Both the position numbers and the translations under genes were made by a program. This document shows positions 1 to 10,591 of a DNA stretch of 64,000 nucleotides, piece by piece (position 1 is the first letter of the stretch; each line of letters begins with the position of its first letter). Source of the stretch: Cladopsammia gracilis (lineage: Eukaryota > Cnidaria > Anthozoa > Scleractinia > Dendrophylliidae); NCBI GenBank assembly GCA_022457155.1, contig JAJGOT010000292.1, positions 877,501 to 941,500 on the forward strand. Reading direction: 5' to 3'. The notes beneath the pieces were generated by a model. That model was not told where the DNA came from. It worked only from the letters and a program-made list of their open reading frames with translations, and ran no database searches.

Positions 1-605
1 AAGTTCATGACAAGTTCTGACATCCCAGTACCCTAGGGAAATTAACAATAGGTCCGGGGGTGCTCCCGTGCAGTATGTGACGCCCTTCTTGAAATCCTAA
101 CCGGTTTAACCAACCATATCTTCAATGCCCTAATATAACTTCTATTAAGAAGAAGGAAGAAATCCCCCCGGACAAAAGTCCACAAAATTTTGTTAACAAC
201 TTTTGTCCCTTTTTTCGTGACTGACTCCGAAATCTCGCTTAATGCGCACGCGCATTAACGAGATAAAAAAGGGTGTAATACTTAAAAAAACATTTTTGAC
301 CATTACGTATATTTGTTTTCTTTTCGTTATACACTTTTTAACAGCAATTCATATCAAATGTTTTACAAATGTTGGCATCAAGAAGCTGTTATATTAAAAT
401 ATCCAGTAGGCAACACTTGAAATTCTAAATTTATGGATAATTACATTTATTATTCGACTATGACGTCATTTTACCTTATAAGGGAAAGGGAACACGCAAA
501 ATATCCGAGCGTATTACACAGTAGATTGCCGTATTACATCTTAGCATCCCGGTTTCAAGACACAAGATATTATAAATAAAATAATTTCAGTCGAATAATA
601 AATCC
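1..605. other. No gene seen; AT-rich flank
   Basis: AT-rich sequence with no credible coding region on either strand. It contains short GC-rich palindromic words but no repeat boundary that I can fix. Confidence 0.5.
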
Positions 606-745
606 CTTATTCGATGGTTTAACAGATAATACGTGCGGACATTTTACTCATTGCTCGCATTTTTTCTCGCCCCTGCGGGGCTCGAAAAAATACTACGCAA
701 CTCGTTAAATATCCGCGCGTATTATCTGTTAAACCATCGAATAAG
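606..745. repeat. Foldback (MITE-like) element with 28-bp inverted ends
   Basis: The left end (606-633) and the right end (718-745) are reverse complements over 28 bp, around the core TTCGATGGTTTAACAG. The roughly 84-bp centre is CG-richer. This is the architecture of a non-autonomous foldback element. No transposase is encoded, and I could not define a target-site duplication with confidence. Confidence 0.75.
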
Positions 746-2314
746 GTGTATGCAACTGAAATTTGCGCTTTCCGGCTGTTGAATTGAAAATATGAATTCA
801 TTATATCACCTTATAGTTGTCATTTCATGCAGTGTGAGGAAAACACTTCAATGAACACTATCAAATGTCTTTATTTATAAATAATAGTATAGGAAGGCCC
901 CAAGAATGTTTTGAATTTTTGAAACGCCAAGAGCACTATTTTCAATAAGCACTTTGGCAGCTTTTATATATTAAATAACAACCACAATATGACTTCTCCT
1001 TCTGCATGAATTTTTTTCTTTGCCTTGAACTTTGCACGATTTTTTTTTTTTTTTTGGCATTTTCCCTTGCACGAATTTTTTTTTTTTCCCCACCCCACCC
1101 ATCACTTTTCTAATGGTCCGTCCCTAAACTATCAACTCCGGATGAAGAAACGATGGAGCGATTCCCGGGATGATAAAGATGACGAACTTTGAATACGTTT
1201 CGATAGCTTGAAAGTCCCATTGACAAAAAGGAACAAGCAAATTAGGGACTACACAGTGACTATTATTGTCATTATTTGTTAATGTTTCTTATTTATTTAT
1301 TGCTGCGGAACGAGCGTAGCGAGTGAGCAGCAACATAATCAGGATTTAAAAGAAATATATGAGAAAAAAAAATATCAGCTAGGAAAAATCTCGATTTGAT
1401 CGCTTTTTACCAGAACTCACTGCGCCACGAACACATTTTGGGCCAGAATGCACTGCGCCACGAACAAGAGCCTCGCTTGCTGCTTCAAGCTGTTGGCTGC
1501 GAGATTTGTAATATTTTGGTCCAACATGTCCCAGTCGAAATCGGAACTGAAGTGTCGAAGACTACCACGAGTTGAGCGAGGACTGTGAGGCATGGTGATA
1601 GGACCGTTGAATGGCAAAGATTTTCGAAGATTGTACGGAATAAAAGACAAATTTACTTTGAAATCGGTCGATGAGACTGAACTGAGCTGAGCGCTTGGGG
1701 ACGCGAAACCTGAGCTGAGCTTGGGAGACGCGAACACAGTAATTAACCTAAATTTTCGCACCTTCCTCGTGGTCAACGCGTCCTTTACTCAACAATATTC
1801 TACAGACATTGCAGAAACTTGATGCGTGAATTACAAAACAAAATTTGTCTTATCAGCTGGAATTTTCGTCTATTCATCCCGGTTACATTTGCTTTGCTTC
1901 CCCTCAAAAAACGAAAGAGAAAATTCTGTAATACCAGCGAGATGATAAAACAGCATTATTACAACAAATTTACCGCAGCAGTTACTATCTTTTGGAATCA
2001 CTAGTTTATTTATTTATTTACCGCATAGGTCTATCGCTCAATGTAGAGCATTTTAGACCGCTCTAAAAGAAAATAAGAATATTAATATAATGGTAGTAAA
2101 GTGAAAAATACAAGCTAGAAATGATGCTTATAAAATAGCAGTTGAAAGCGACTGTAGTAAACATTAATAAAATATTTCCAATAAAACAAAGCATACAGAA
2201 CATATTGTTACGTGGAATCGCCGCTGCAATTTATTTCAGCTAAAACTACGTTATTTCATGGTACCTATTGATGGTTTGCAGCCATTCCCAAAGGAATTAA
2301 CGAACAAAAGACAT
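746..2314. other. No supported gene; low-complexity and AT-rich DNA
   Basis: The stretch contains T-runs near 1040-1090 and otherwise unremarkable sequence. A 119-codon minus-strand frame at 1417-1776 has a TTG rather than ATG start, no recognisable motif and no splice context, so it is not called as a gene. Confidence 0.5.
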
Positions 2315-2389
2315 GGCGGCCATGTTGGATGACACAACAATAGAAGCCGATGAGAAATCTTTTGTTGACTGTCATCCAACATGGCCGCC
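2315..2389. repeat. Short hairpin with 19-bp perfect arms
   Basis: GGCGGCCATGTTGGATGAC at 2315-2333 is exactly reverse-complemented at 2371-2389, with a 37-bp loop. It is probably a very small MITE or the remnant of one. Confidence 0.7.
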
Positions 2390-2560
2390 GTGACGTAAGC
2401 GGGGCTCGGCGTTTAATCGAGAAAATACGGTATTATAAATTCGTAGGCACTTTATATTTTATGGTAATCATAATTCCGGCCTCGAGGACATGTTGGTTTC
2501 TCTCACTGCCGTCCCCAGATGCCGCAATAATGAATACCGAGAAGATCCTGGGGGTCGAGG

Positions 2561-2929
2561 TTGTTCAGTAGAGTTTGGAGGAAAAGAAAATTTGTGAGCA
2601 CTGAGGTGTCTGGAGATGTGTCATTGGACGGTGACATCTTTGAACATGGAGTAATAGAACTTTATGGGAACGAACTGGTCGGTTACTGTTTTGATGTCCG
2701 GAAAACAACAGGATTTCCAACAAGCTCAATGTCGTCCCCAAATGCCGCGATAATGAATACCGAGAAGATCCTGGGGACGAGATTGCTCAGTAGACACAAG
2801 ATGGCGGGGTACGTGTCTGGAGATGTTTCAATTGACGGTAAAGTCTTTGAAGCTGGCACAATAGGACTTTATAAGAGCGCACTGGGCTATTACTATTTTA
2901 AAGTCAGGACAACAACGGGAGAAACAGAG
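2561..2929 (+). CDS. Exon-like ORF with two copies of an unrecognised ~37-residue module
   Basis: The frame is open from 2561 to a stop at 2951-2953, but a good splice donor (GAG then GTATGT) at 2930 suggests the coding part ends at 2929. Two modules are visible. Each has the pattern V-S-G-D-V-S-x-D-G, then F-E-x-G-x-I-x-L-Y, then G-Y-x-x-F-x-V-R-x-T-T-G. They are separated by a linker reading IMNTEKILGTRLLSRHKM. The linker DNA recurs at 2523-2575, 43448-43506 and 43708-43768. The frame opens with a TTG codon, so the true start is probably an upstream splice acceptor (possibly the TCAG near 2565). A third module lies at 43638-43937. I do not recognise the family. The alternating hydrophobic pattern would suit a small beta-rich domain, but that is inference. 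It may instead be the coding remnant of a repeat family. Confidence 0.4.
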
Positions 2930-2949
2930 GTATGTCAATTAATCAATCA

Positions 2950-3401
2950 ATGATATTTTATGTCTGAGCATGTCATCGGTGTTTTTAGCTTTGCACTGTA
3001 ATGCATAATCCAAAATAGTTTTAAGCTTATACCGTACTTTACTGAGCTAAGGGACCGTTCATTATTTATGGGAGGGGGGAGGATGGGTGAGAAAATGGGG
3101 GCACCTGAAATTTTAGCCACTGCGAAAAGGAGGGTCCTGGAGAAAATTTTTGTTATGGAGGGGGTCTTGAAATTTAAACAGATGATGTCTTAATTAATAA
3201 AGAAGCGAAAACATAACTACAGTGTACCCCAAATAGGAGCGGGGAACCCCAGATTTCATGGCTGAGAGCCTTTGGGCTCTCTATGATTCTTCTAAGAGCA
3301 CAGCCTTGCACAGTAAGCTTATTTTGGTGCAGTCATGGAGTATGATTTATAATTTTAATTTCTTTATTTGGTACTGCCATTTGTATACGAGATTACTTAA
3401 A
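2950..3401. repeat. Dispersed repeat beginning GGGACCGTTCATTATTTATG
   Basis: A G-rich block starting at about 3051 carries a motif found in inverted orientation near 6690-6736. The two copies lie about 3.7 kb apart, so they could be ends of one element or independent insertions. No coding capacity is visible. Confidence 0.5.
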
Positions 3402-3759
3402 CAGAGATGCCAACCTCTGGAGATTGAAAATAGGGAGATTTTTCTGAGGGTGAATTCTGAGGGTGAAATGTTTTTGGCGTGAATCAAGCGACGTTTTTTT
3501 TTTTTTGGTCGTGAGCATGTAGGGGGGTCCGGATAACTGCATTCCTGAGACCCGAAAAGCATTTGTGAAGTTAAGATATGATGAGAGACCACATTTGTTT
3601 TGGGATTTTGGGAAAATTTGGGTTTAAATCTTAGCCTACTGTAGAGAAAAGATCCAAAATCGCTTTTATCCGGGAGATTTAGTGACCCGTACGGGAGACT
3701 GGGAGATTCGTTCCGTATCAGGGAGACTCCCAGATAATCCGGGAGAGTTGGCATCTCTG
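3402..3759. mobile_element. 358-bp TIR element with 6-bp target duplication
   Basis: The left end reads CAGAGATGCCAAC and the right end GTTGGCATCTCTG, giving inverted termini of about 13-18 bp. CTTAAA flanks both sides (3396-3401 and 3760-3765), a perfect 6-bp duplication. The interior is noncoding and rich in GGGAGA words. It is a non-autonomous DNA element of unknown superfamily. Confidence 0.75.
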
Positions 3760-4015
3760 CTTAAAGACAAAAACGTGTTAACCATGAACCATTAAACATT
3801 ATTACTGGATTGCAACAGTATTAAACTGAACAACTATTAAAGTCTTAACTCTAGTTCTTCAAATGCACAGTGGACCCAAGTGGTTGAATTGCTTCGATAA
3901 GACAACCACACAAAAGTCAAAATGCCATAACTTGGTAATAACTATTAAATAATAAATTTATTGAAAATTATTCTTAACTTTTTTTCATTTTCTGTTACAA
4001 CATGTTATGGTTTTA

Positions 4016-4240
4016 TTTTGCTTTGTTTGGGACAAATGCATAGATATGAGTCTCCAAGACCAAAGCCCCAGTCATACCAAGGGTAAGTAAGACACACAAA
4101 ACCAAAGCCCACTAGACTGTGCTCTATTTTGGAAACCAAATGTAGAAACGCAAGAAGATGAATTGAAGGAGTTAAAAAAAATGCCAAAAGAATTTTGATT
4201 AAAAACAAACAAAACAATTTCATTGTCGTCAATTTCATTG
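4016..4240 (+). repeat. Dispersed repeat family A, copy 1
   Basis: It begins near TTTGTTTGGGACAAATGC and continues through a CTATTTTGGAAAC motif into an A-rich region with AAAAACAAACAAAAC. Related copies lie at 4893-5085 (minus), 5775-6000 (minus), 52774-52900 (minus) and 56036-56405 (plus). The two at 52.8 and 56.1 kb form the outer parts of the large inverted arms inside the L1-like element. No ORF is conserved among the copies. Confidence 0.7.
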
Positions 4241-4380
4241 AAGTTTTCCTGTCTTTTGTGTTTTGCTGAAATTAATCTCTCTACCAGGTCTGTTCACTGT
4301 GCCCCTGACGAGAATGACAGACCTTCTGAGGAGATAAATATACTGTATTTTTATACTATCAATCTATGTTGTTTGTATAG

Positions 4381-4870
4381 GTAATCATACGGTTTCGAGT
4401 TTAATTTGGGATTAATTTGCATAAGTGAGTTCTTCAAAAAGCTGAAATTGCACAAGCAGCTTCGGTGAGTGCAATTTGAGCTTTTTGATAAACTCACAAG
4501 TGAAAATTAATCCCAAATTGAAGGAGAAAACCATATGGTTACTTACAGTGTATTAAGTAGCAGTAATCTGAGATTATGGAGCCGCGATCAAAGGAATTTC
4601 TGGCGGAAATGAGCCCCTGAAAAAAGCAATAGGGGCGACCATCTGGAAGACTAGACACCAAAAAATCTCAAATTTTACTGCATGTAAGGCACAGGGAAAC
4701 CAACACGAAATGAGGATTGCGTTCTTCGAACGCGATAATTATACAAATGAAAAAATTTTTTGCAAAACATTTTTGCATCAATTTTTTAATTTGTTATTTG
4801 CACTGGTGTTACACTTTTTGCACTGGTGAAACACTTGAACTGCACTCCTCTTAGCCAATCAGAATTGTGT
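4381..4870 (+). mobile_element. Foldback element family B, copy 1
   Basis: It starts with a foldback (GTAATCATACGGTTT, then AATTTGGGATTAATTTGC and its inverse) and ends with tandem words of the type TGCACTGGTGTTACACTTTT, then AGCCAATCAGAATTG. The same parts occur in reverse order and orientation at 30188-30562, which shows that this is one element family. It is noncoding. Confidence 0.7.
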
Positions 4871-4892
4871 ATTTTTTTTCATGTATATTATT

Positions 4893-5085
4893 AATTCAAT
4901 AAATAAATTTTAAGTGAACTCACTAAAGTGCATGTAATTATGAATTGCAAATTATCAGTGATCAGGAATTTTAGTTTGTTTTTGTTTTGCTTGTTTTTAA
5001 TCAAAATGCTTCTGGTGTTTTTTAACTCTTTCTTCAATTCATCCTCTTGCATTTCTACATTTCTACTTCTCTTGGGGCTCAAGTA
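4893..5085 (-). repeat. Dispersed repeat family A, partial copy 2
   Basis: The reverse complement matches the 3' part of family A at 56290-56405, including GAACTCACTAAAGTGCATG and the CAAAACAAAAAC tract. The 5' part is absent. Confidence 0.6.
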
Positions 5086-5750
5086 GTTTTAAAGGCCTGG
5101 GTTTAAAGTATGTTCGGAAAATGTGGTTGACACTTAATATCTTCGGCTAGCGTGAGATTGACTGGACCAGAATGAAATTTTCCTTGAATGTTAATTTCGA
5201 CGTCTTCTGCCTTAACGTACAAGTTTGGTCATGTGACATCTCACATAATCAAAATTTTAAAATTAAGCAGATCGGCGATATGCCAGCGAATTTTCTTTGT
5301 ATAGTAAATAAATTAGCTTTTCCAATGGAGGTTGAACATATGTAAACTTTTACATTTGGAATGATTGTCCTCGAGTTTTAAAATTACAGTTATAGATAAT
5401 CAAAGGTTAAATTATGTACTTAAAAAATGACCTTTGTCCTCACAATTTTTTTTTAGAGAACCATGGACGATCATTCCAATCGTGAAGGGCTGGAAACATT
5501 TAATCTGCATAAGAAAAGAGTTTTTATTTTATGTTTTCTCTTAAACCCATCAGCAATTTCCAAATACATGTATTTGCTATTTTAAGAAAAAATGGCCATG
5601 TGACATGCCACATGACTTATGGGAAAGCTTATTATACTTAAAAATAATAAGAACGATAAGACCTTTCCATTTCAGTTCCATTCTCTTTGTTAAAATTATC
5701 ACGAATAAACTGTTTTTCCCGGTAAGAGCCTTTGACCCAGGCCTTAAACT
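5086..5750. repeat. Possible foldback element, weakly delimited
   Basis: AAGGCCTGGGTTTAA near 5090 is inverted near 5733-5747 (CCCAGGCCTTAAAC). An internal pair, GGAATGATTGTCC near 5360 and GGACGATCATTCC near 5467, is also inverted. The arms are strongly diverged. No gene is visible in it. Confidence 0.4.
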
Positions 5751-5774
5751 AATTCAGGGGCTTACAGTTGCGCT

Positions 5775-6000
5775 TACATCTCATTCCCCCCTTTTTTTCT
5801 TCCATGCATTATATACCTCTCCGTTTCCTTGGTGTTATTGTCTGTCTGAGCTCTGTTTCCTCATCTCCATCATTCACTGGTGCTGTGGTTCTGTTTCCAA
5901 AATAGAGCACAGTATAGTGGGCTTTGGTTTTGTGTGTCTTCCACTCTCTATGACTGGGACTATGGTCTTGGAGTCTTATATCTATACAAACATAGTGAGC
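5775..6000 (-). repeat. Dispersed repeat family A, copy 3
   Basis: The reverse complement matches 56040-56230, including the TCTGTCTGAGCTCTGTTTCC and GGTTTTGTGTGTCTT segments. It abuts a LINE 3' end. Confidence 0.65.
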
Positions 6001-6189
6001 AAAGCTGATACTACATAGAACAATTAACGCGACAACGACATGATAGACATGATAGATCCTAGGTACTCATTCGTGGTCCTTTGCTCCTTGTTTCTCATAA
6101 ATTATCTATGCATTTGCCCCAAACAAAGTGCCCCCACAAAAATATGGTATGGATACCGGTACATACAATACAACTTGAAAGTATGGAAC

Positions 6190-6470
6190 TATGGAACCTC
6201 AAAACTTATAGTGGACGGTCATTTGCTGACTTGCCGCTCCGTCACTCTGGAACTCACTGCCGGATTTTATTAAGAATGCCGACTCTGTTAACATTTTTAA
6301 ATCTAAACTTAAGACTCTTCTTTTTTCACAAGCTTATGATGACCATTAAATAATATTTAATTTATTTATTGAATTTTCAATTATGTTTATTTTATCTGAT
6401 CTTAGCTGTAGCCTGTATTTTGAATTATTGTAAAGCGCTATTGAGCCTCTGGAAGATAGTGCTATAAAAG

Positions 6471-6511
<41 letters not shown>

Positions 6512-6513
6512 AG
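6190..6513 (+). mobile_element. 5'-truncated LINE: 3' end of a reverse-transcriptase ORF
   Basis: The coding trace starts with YSGRSFAD, shifts one frame, then reads SLWNSLPDFIKNAD and FKSKLKTLLFSQ to a stop at 6347-6349. The pattern LWNSLP...FK..LK..LF is the usual C-terminus of CR1/L2-type non-LTR reverse transcriptase ORFs. It is followed by GCGCTATTGAGCC and an ATT microsatellite, a typical 3' tail. Only the last tens of codons survive, and the frameshift shows it is dead. Confidence 0.7.
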
Positions 6514-6525
6514 TTAATTGTTTGT

Positions 6526-6566
<41 letters not shown>
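6473..6566. repeat. Two (TTA)n microsatellite blocks
   Basis: ATT/TTA runs at about 6473-6512 and 6527-6566 are separated by a short unique stretch. The first is the tail of the LINE fragment. Confidence 0.85.
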
Positions 6567-6589
6567 TATAGAAATCAGATCACTAGTGG

Positions 6590-6873
6590 GGGAGGGTGGT
6601 ATTGAAATTCTTGCCCAACAGAACAAGGGAGACCTGAAAAATCCAGATTCACAAAGGAGGGGACATGAAAAAAAAAAGAAAATTTTTTAATTTCCCACCC
6701 ATCCCCCCCCCCTCCCATAAATAATGAACGGTCCCTTTAAAACCTAAGGGTATGCAGTCTTTAATGGTCACTATTTTTTTCGCTATTTAGTATAATTAAC
6801 TTACTTAAGCCTAAGCTTAATTAATTAGTTGATAAATGTAAAATATTAAACTAAACACTTAATGACTTGTTAT
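6590..6873. repeat. Inverted copy of the G-rich dispersed repeat plus start of repeat C
   Basis: 6590-6736 contains the inverse of the 3051 motif. From about 6740 the sequence matches 45328-45400 (CAGTCTTTAATGGTCACT), which marks the start of repeat C. Confidence 0.55.
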
Positions 6874-7283
6874 ATAAGGGAATCTTTGTTTGCCATTTTT
6901 GCCTCATTCTCTAACCAACCTACAAAAAAATCAACTCTGAATATTAAATGGGCAATTTAGCACAATTAGCTTTCTCTGAAAATTTGAGCCCGATATACTA
7001 GATACACTTCATGCAATGCTGTATTAAAAAATTTGACAAAGAATGTATGGCTCATTAGCGCTTTTGCCACCCAACAATTTTGCAGTTTTTGATAGCAGAT
7101 ATTTCCTTAAATATTGCATAAAAAAGCTAAAAAAATATTGCTAAAAAAGCGTAGATTACTAAGTTTAACAAGCTCTTTCAACTTTTGGAGTCAATTCGTA
7201 TTTAGCATGGTGCCTTCTCTATGCAGATTTGTATGCTAATGAAGCAAAATATAAACAATGATGTCAGCAAACATTCCCCTGTA
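6874..7283. mobile_element. ~410-bp TIR element family D, copy 1
   Basis: It begins ATAAGGGAATCTTTG and ends CAAACATTCCCCTGT, which are imperfect inverted termini. A second copy at 25058-25474 shares the interior (ATCAACTCTGAATATT, GATATACTAGATACACTTC) and has better ends (ATAGGGGAATCTTTG and CAAAGATTCGCCTAT). It is noncoding and inserted inside repeat C. Confidence 0.75.
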
Positions 7284-7448
7284 GCAACACAAAAACACAA
7301 CACAACACAGTTTGAAAAATGTGCCAAGCACTCGAGTTAAACATCAATCACATCATAATCATGCCACCTTCTGTCAGTCTGATCACCAGTGCTAGTAGGC
7401 AAAAGTGCAATGTTACCCTCTGACGTCAAAATTGTTGCCTGCTTAGGG

Positions 7449-7692
7449 CAATAGTCCATTTTACAGTTGTGTGCTTGATGACCTTGCCTTTGAGTGGAAG
7501 TGAGGCTGGAGGTGACCTTGCTTTGATACAGACCTTGGAGCTTTTCAGATGTAAATTTACCTAGTTAGCATGAGAAGAGCATTATTAACATATGAAAGGC
7601 AGAAAGGTTTGTATCAAAGCAAGGTCACCTCCAGCCTCACTTCCACTCAAAGGTATGGTCACCAAGCACACAACTGTAAAATGGACTATTGG
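7449..7692. mobile_element. 244-bp foldback MITE with ~85-bp arms
   Basis: The arms start CAATAGTCCATTTTACAG and end in its reverse complement. They also share TGAGTGGAAGTGAGGCTGG and its inverse. The loop of about 75 bp is A/T-rich. The arms differ by only a few bases, which suggests a fairly recent insertion. Confidence 0.8.
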
Positions 7693-7779
7693 CGGGAAAC
7701 AGTTTGTTTGTTAGATGTCATGTGACCATGAATCAACCAATCAATGCGTGCATTGTATTGAGAAAAAATCCAGCTATAT

Positions 7780-7925
7780 AACAATGTCTAATGTTGTACA
7801 CCCAGCATGCTAGTTCTAACATTTTTTAAAGTGCTGGTCACATGACATGCATGGTTTTCTCAAAATAGGTTAATTATTTGGGAATTTGGAACTTGTTGAC
7901 ACTTCCCCTGGGAAAACGGATTACA
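7780..7925. repeat. Repeat C, distal part
   Basis: It matches 45610-45740 and, in part, 45880-45930, sharing CCCAGCATG, TAGTTCTAAC and TTGTTGACACTTCCCCTG. Together with 6740-6873 it looks like one longer repeat opened by two later MITE insertions. Confidence 0.55.
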
Positions 7926-8529
7926 AATCACCCCATTCAAAGTCAATTTGAATTGGTAATGAGGCCCTATTGGATTTTATTAATGAGGTGTATAAAAGGG
8001 AAAGGACGCTCATGAATATATCACTTGCAAAGCAACCCGCAAACGAAGAGGTCTAAGTGATTTTTTCTTCATCGATACTGCAAAGCCCGGCTTTTCCGAA
8101 AGGATGGCAGAGAAACAAGTCCCGGTTGTTCCAGACCGAGAGCAAATTCTATTGCATTGCATTGTCGAAACATGTCTTTTAAAATCAAGTCAGTTGTCGT
8201 TGCTTTAAAATTATTAAATTCTACAATCAAGTAATTCAGCCGCCGGCTGTTGGACCTCAAGCGGTCGCGCTGCAGGCGCCGCGGGCCGAAGCGCAAGGTC
8301 AAGGTGACGACATTCAGCCACCGCAAGAGGTACAGTTATGTTTCTTGTTGTCTCCCCGTCGCTGGATGATCTGTTAAATTTAGTTCCGTTGTCGTTGCAT
8401 GTTTTTTTTTTTCCGGGGGTGGGGGGGAGTTTCAGTTTCGGTTATACGGGCGGTGGTGTACGCGTGTGTTCGTTAGTCACGTGTTCTCCTGGTTTCGCAC
8501 GGGTGGGTTGAGAAGTTTTACATAAGTAC
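7926..8529. other. No supported gene; GC-rich island at 8238-8330
   Basis: A GC-rich patch at 8238-8330 reads VIQPPAVGPQAV...DDIQPPQE in one frame. It could be a short exon or the 5' part of the DIRS-like element downstream. There is no second line of support. Confidence 0.3.
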
Positions 8530-8925
8530 GCCCGTGAGGCTACATGTATTATGCCTGTGTGACTTGGTGAATTATGCCTGTGGCTGCATTCAATTACGCC
8601 TGTGTAGCTTGGTGAATTATGCCTGTGTGGCTACGCGGATTATGCCTGTGTGGCTTTGTAAATTATGCCTCTGTGGCTTGTGTATATGCCTGTGTGGCTT
8701 GCTGAATTATGCCTGTGTAGCTACGTCCGTTTTTTGTATGTCTATCCGGATGTGAACTATGCATGTGTGGCTATGTGATTTATGCCTGTGTGGCTTGGTG
8801 AATTATGCCAGTGTGGCTATGTGAATTTTGTCTATGCGGCTACGTGAATTTTATGTCTGTGTTGTTAATTGTGACCTGAGTACGCCTATGTGGATACGTG
8901 AGTTGTGCCTGTGTGGTAAGAGGAA
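8530..8925. repeat. ~24-bp minisatellite, about 15 diverged copies
   Basis: The repeated words are AATTATGCCTGTGTGGCT and variants with GGTGA, CGTGA or GCGGA linkers. The copies are unequal in length and diverged. Open frames through it are by-products of the repeat. Confidence 0.85.
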
Positions 8926-8944
8926 GTTTTTTTGAGTGCCAGAG

Positions 8945-9237
8945 CTACAACCCTGGCCGATACTTCTTGGGACAGTCACTGAAATTGCACGAAAAAATAG
9001 GCTTCCGTACTATACTCTTATCCTACTATTCAGTATGCTTCGGAATGTGTTATCACACGCTACTTCAGTCCCCCCCCCCCCTCCCCCACAGCAGTGTTGA
9101 TTGCCGTGAAAACAATTTTTTACCCGTGAGGTCAACATTGCACTAGGGGGGAGGGGGGGGGGGGAGGGGGAAGAGGGAATGCGTAAAATTGCAGGGAAAT
9201 TTCGTAAGTGTCCCAAGAGTATCGGCCAGGGTTGTAG
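8945..9237. mobile_element. 293-bp MITE with ~30-bp TIRs
   Basis: CTACAACCCTGGCCGATACT at 8945 is inverted at 9209-9237. C-rich and G-rich homopolymer blocks (9068-9085 and 9146-9170) lie symmetrically inside. There is no ORF of substance. Confidence 0.8.
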
Positions 9238-9703
9238 TAAGGCTTCTGTAGCAAGGAGCAATGCATCATGTTTGGGTGACTTTTGAAGCTGCCTGTTTTA
9301 AGCCTGTGTGGTCAGGTGTTGTTTGCAGTTATAACGTACATGTATGGTGATGTGCGTTTTGTTGCTGTGCGTACGTGACATGTTTTGTGCTTTTCTAGCC
9401 TGTTGGGTAGGTGAATTGTGGTGTGTGGATATCTATGTGGGTAGGTGCTTGGCTATAAGTATAACTTTTCCTGTCACCAGGGGAATATTTTATGGGCTTA
9501 CATAACATTTGCTAAGGTGTTAGGGTGAATTCTTCCCTACGAGAATACATATTTGGCGTGAGGGTTGTATGGCTTCCCATTTGTGTTGGCGTTATCTACG
9601 TGTTTACCCTAGTTCTGTTTTCTTAGAGTGCGTTATAGTTTCATTTAGCTGTGTGCTGATTCGCATCTTTTGGTTGGTTTCTTTTCTTTCTAAGTGGGTT
9701 GCA

Positions 9704-10227
9704 ATGACAGAGCGCATTCAAAGATTGGAGTAGTTGCAACAGGCGACTGTTGATAGTACACTGGAGAAATTAGACGTCTTGTATCGTCAAAGGTTCCTGG
9801 ATTCAACAAGGACCAGGTGCTGGACTCCATGTTGAGTCTCAAGATGGTGGCTAAGGAATCCAAACACCCGAAGGCGGGTTTTTACTCAACGGCGTTTCAG
9901 GCCGTTCGGGAAAAGACAGCTTCTCCTGATGACCACTTCTGGAAGTACGTTTAAGTCTTCCTCGGTGACAAGGATAACGAGAAGGTCTTGGAGGCAATGG
10001 GGAAGGTTGACAAATCCTTTAAGGCCCCATAGCCTGATGCGCATGCTTATGCTTCAGTGGGGCGAGTTCGTGGTCGCGGGAATCGTTATGCTAGTGTGCA
10101 ATGTTATTTCTGTTACGGTTTTGGCCATTTTCAAAGCCAGTGTCCTGTCCGTCAGCGACGGGAAGCCGTGGAGCCCCCCGTAAAGAGAAGCAGGTGGAGT
10201 CGGGGTCCAATGAATCCTCCTAAATGA
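9704..10227 (+). pseudogene. Decayed gag-like ORF of a DIRS-like retrotransposon
   Basis: An ATG at 9704 opens MTERIQRLE, then a stop. After one frameshift near 9790 the frame reads from 9793 (FNKDQVLDSMLSLKMVAKES, AVREKTASPDDHFWK) to a stop at 10225-10227, broken by in-frame TAA and TAG codons. Near its end is a zinc knuckle C-x2-C-x4-H-x4-C at 10102-10143 (CYFCYGFGHFQSQC), the nucleic-acid binding motif typical of retroelement Gag, followed by a basic tail. About 365 bp downstream the RT ORF begins. The two stops and the frameshift show it is non-functional. Confidence 0.7.
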
Positions 10228-10591
10228 TCGACTAACACTGTAGACGAATTATGCCTCACAATAAAGTTACTTGTTTGAAATTTGCGTTGCTTTATTGTGT
10301 TTCTAGGTAGTTTTTTTTTATTTGCCGCATTATTGTTCTCGGATTAGGGTGAGCAACTCGCGTGGGTTTCCTCAATAACTGCGCTGCCTGTAGACGTTCC
10401 GTTTTCGGGCGTTGGAAGTTGTTTTTCTCCTGATCGGAAACCCCATCTTTGTTGTCTCGTGTGTCTAAGTAGCCTTTCGTGTTCTCCATTGGGTGCTTTC
10501 TTTTATTTCTTTAGAATCATCCTGTAAAGAAGAGGAGAGTCGATTATGGGTTTTCTATTCCTTAGTGGGAGTTTGGTGAGGGAGAGTTTGA

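Noticed and set aside
1417..1776. 119-codon minus-strand frame
   Set aside because: Non-ATG start, no recognisable motif, no splice sites, Ser/Pro-rich composition and no repeat support.
4005..4238. 77-codon minus-strand frame with hydrophobic segments
   Set aside because: It lies wholly in family A repeat and the frame is not conserved in the other copies.
3051..6736. A single 3.7-kb transposon with GGGACCGTTCATT ends
   Set aside because: The inverted G-rich blocks are common dispersed repeats and the interior is a mosaic of other elements; no target duplication was seen.
8238..8330. GC-rich Pro/Ala/Gln-rich exon
   Set aside because: Only about 90 bp, weak splice sites and no partner exon.
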